Made by a program: the position numbers and the translations under genes. This document shows, one piece after another, positions 6,206 to 6,784 of a stretch of DNA of 6,784 nucleotides. Origin of the DNA: an uncultured bacterium (lineage in GTDB: Bacteria; Eisenbacteria; RBG-16-71-46; CAIMUX01); contig CAMPIC010000154.1 of assembly GCA_946886185.1 (NCBI GenBank), forward strand, positions 1 to 6,784, in the 5' to 3' direction. The notes below the pieces were generated by a model. The model had not been told where the DNA came from. It did no database searches and saw only the letters and a list, made by a program, of their open reading frames with translations. Within the stretch, counting starts at the first letter, position 1, and each line of letters begins with the position of its first letter.

Positions 6206-6784
6206 CTATCCCTCTACCACACGGATACGGTGGATCGGCGCCCCTTGCACGATCCGGTCCGCGATGGACTGGCCCGACTCCATGGATCCGAACACGGTGT
6301 ATCCGCCGTCGAGGTGCGGTTGCTCGGAGTGCGTGAGGAAGAACTGCGACCCGCCGGTGTCCTTGCCGGAGAGCGCCATCCCCAGGGCTCCGCGATCATA
6401 GCGATGCCGGTTGATCTCGCAGCGAATCTGCCAAGGAGGGCCGCCCCAACCGTCGCCCCTCGGACAGCCGTCTTGCAGGACGAAGTCTGGTACGACGCGG
6501 TGCCAGCTTCCACCGTCGTAGAAGGAACGTTCGCAGAGACGGGCGAAGTTCCAGCAGGTGAGCGGCGCGTCGCGCGTGAAGAGACGGATCGCCAGGGTTC
6601 CGCCGTCCGTTTCAATCTCGGCCCGCCATTCGCGGCGGGCCCATTCCAGGATGGCGCGGTATTCGTCGAGCGTCTTCTCCGTCTCCACCGGCTCCGCGGC
6701 GCGCGGAGGCTCCAACCCGGCATCCCGCATTGCGCGCACCGCATCCCTCCGCACGAGGTAGTTCGGATCGTCGCAGCGCGCCCG
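6206..6784 (-). CDS. Cyclophilin-type peptidyl-prolyl isomerase, C-terminal part of a probable HEAT-repeat fusion (5' end cut by the window)
   Basis: The visible 192 residues read through to the right edge without a convincing start. From about residue 55 to the end lies a cyclophilin domain, which catalyses cis-trans isomerisation of prolyl bonds. It keeps the active-site run W-H95-R96-V-V-P-D-F101-V-L-Q104 (His-Arg, Phe and Gln), the SQFFL motif (Gln147, Phe149) and LDGGYTVFG. The position matching Trp121 of human cyclophilin A is His, as in many bacterial forms. A 5-residue CPRGDGWGG loop follows the active site, as in the PpiA/PpiB group. The first visible residues (DDPNYLVRRDAVRAMRDAG) look like the last helix pair of a HEAT repeat. 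The full protein is therefore probably a large HEAT-cyclophilin fusion rather than a 180-residue enzyme starting at the GTG at 6754, which lacks a clear ribosome site. Any signal peptide would be outside the window. The stop is 100 bp before the TPR-TonB start. Confidence 0.9.
   Translation of the reverse strand, partial: RARCDDPNYLVRRDAVRAMRDAGLEPPRAAEPVETEKTLDEYRAILEWARREWRAEIETDGGTLAIRLFTRDAPLTCWNFARLCERSFYDGGSWHRVVPDFVLQDGCPRGDGWGGPPWQIRCEINRHRYDRGALGMALSGKDTGGSQFFLTHSEQPHLDGGYTVFGSMESGQSIADRIVQGAPIHRIRVVEG

Overview
The window is GC-rich bacterial DNA with every recognisable gene on the minus strand, so it reads from right to left. The order of transcription is: (1) the 3' part of a gene for a HEAT-repeat/cyclophilin-type peptidyl-prolyl isomerase, cut by the right edge; (2) a complete exported TPR protein that ends in a TonB C-terminal domain; (3) a complete Mre11/SbcD/YhaO-type metallophosphoesterase nuclease; (4) a very large Rad50/SbcC/YhaN-type coiled-coil ATPase, cut by the left edge only a few dozen residues before its expected end. 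Together these four genes fill about 97% of the window. I see no RNA genes, mobile elements or CRISPR arrays.

The organism cannot be named from the sequence alone. The signal peptide followed by a TonB-type C-terminal domain suggests an envelope with a periplasm. The high GC content, Arg/Glu-rich proteins, HEAT-cyclophilin fusion and TPR-TonB fusion would suit a Gemmatimonadota- or Eisenbacteria-like uncultured lineage, but this is a guess.

The functional core is the nuclease/ATPase pair. The two genes overlap by 4 nt (ATGA), which is typical of translationally coupled subunits of one complex. The nuclease keeps all five phosphoesterase motifs. The ATPase has an N-terminal Walker A motif, two long charged coiled-coil arms and a C-terminal LSQG signature. 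At the middle of the coiled coil, where Rad50 and SbcC carry a CxxC zinc hook, it has a hydrophobic hairpin of about 38 residues and no CxxC. This is the YhaN-like arrangement and implies a membrane-anchored Mre11-Rad50-type machine. It is the most interesting feature of the window.

The two upstream genes have no evident mechanistic link to DNA repair. They are separated from each other by about 100 bp and from the nuclease start by about 124 bp, so one shared transcript is possible but not shown. The 124-bp gap carries a small 21-bp-spaced repeat that might be regulatory.
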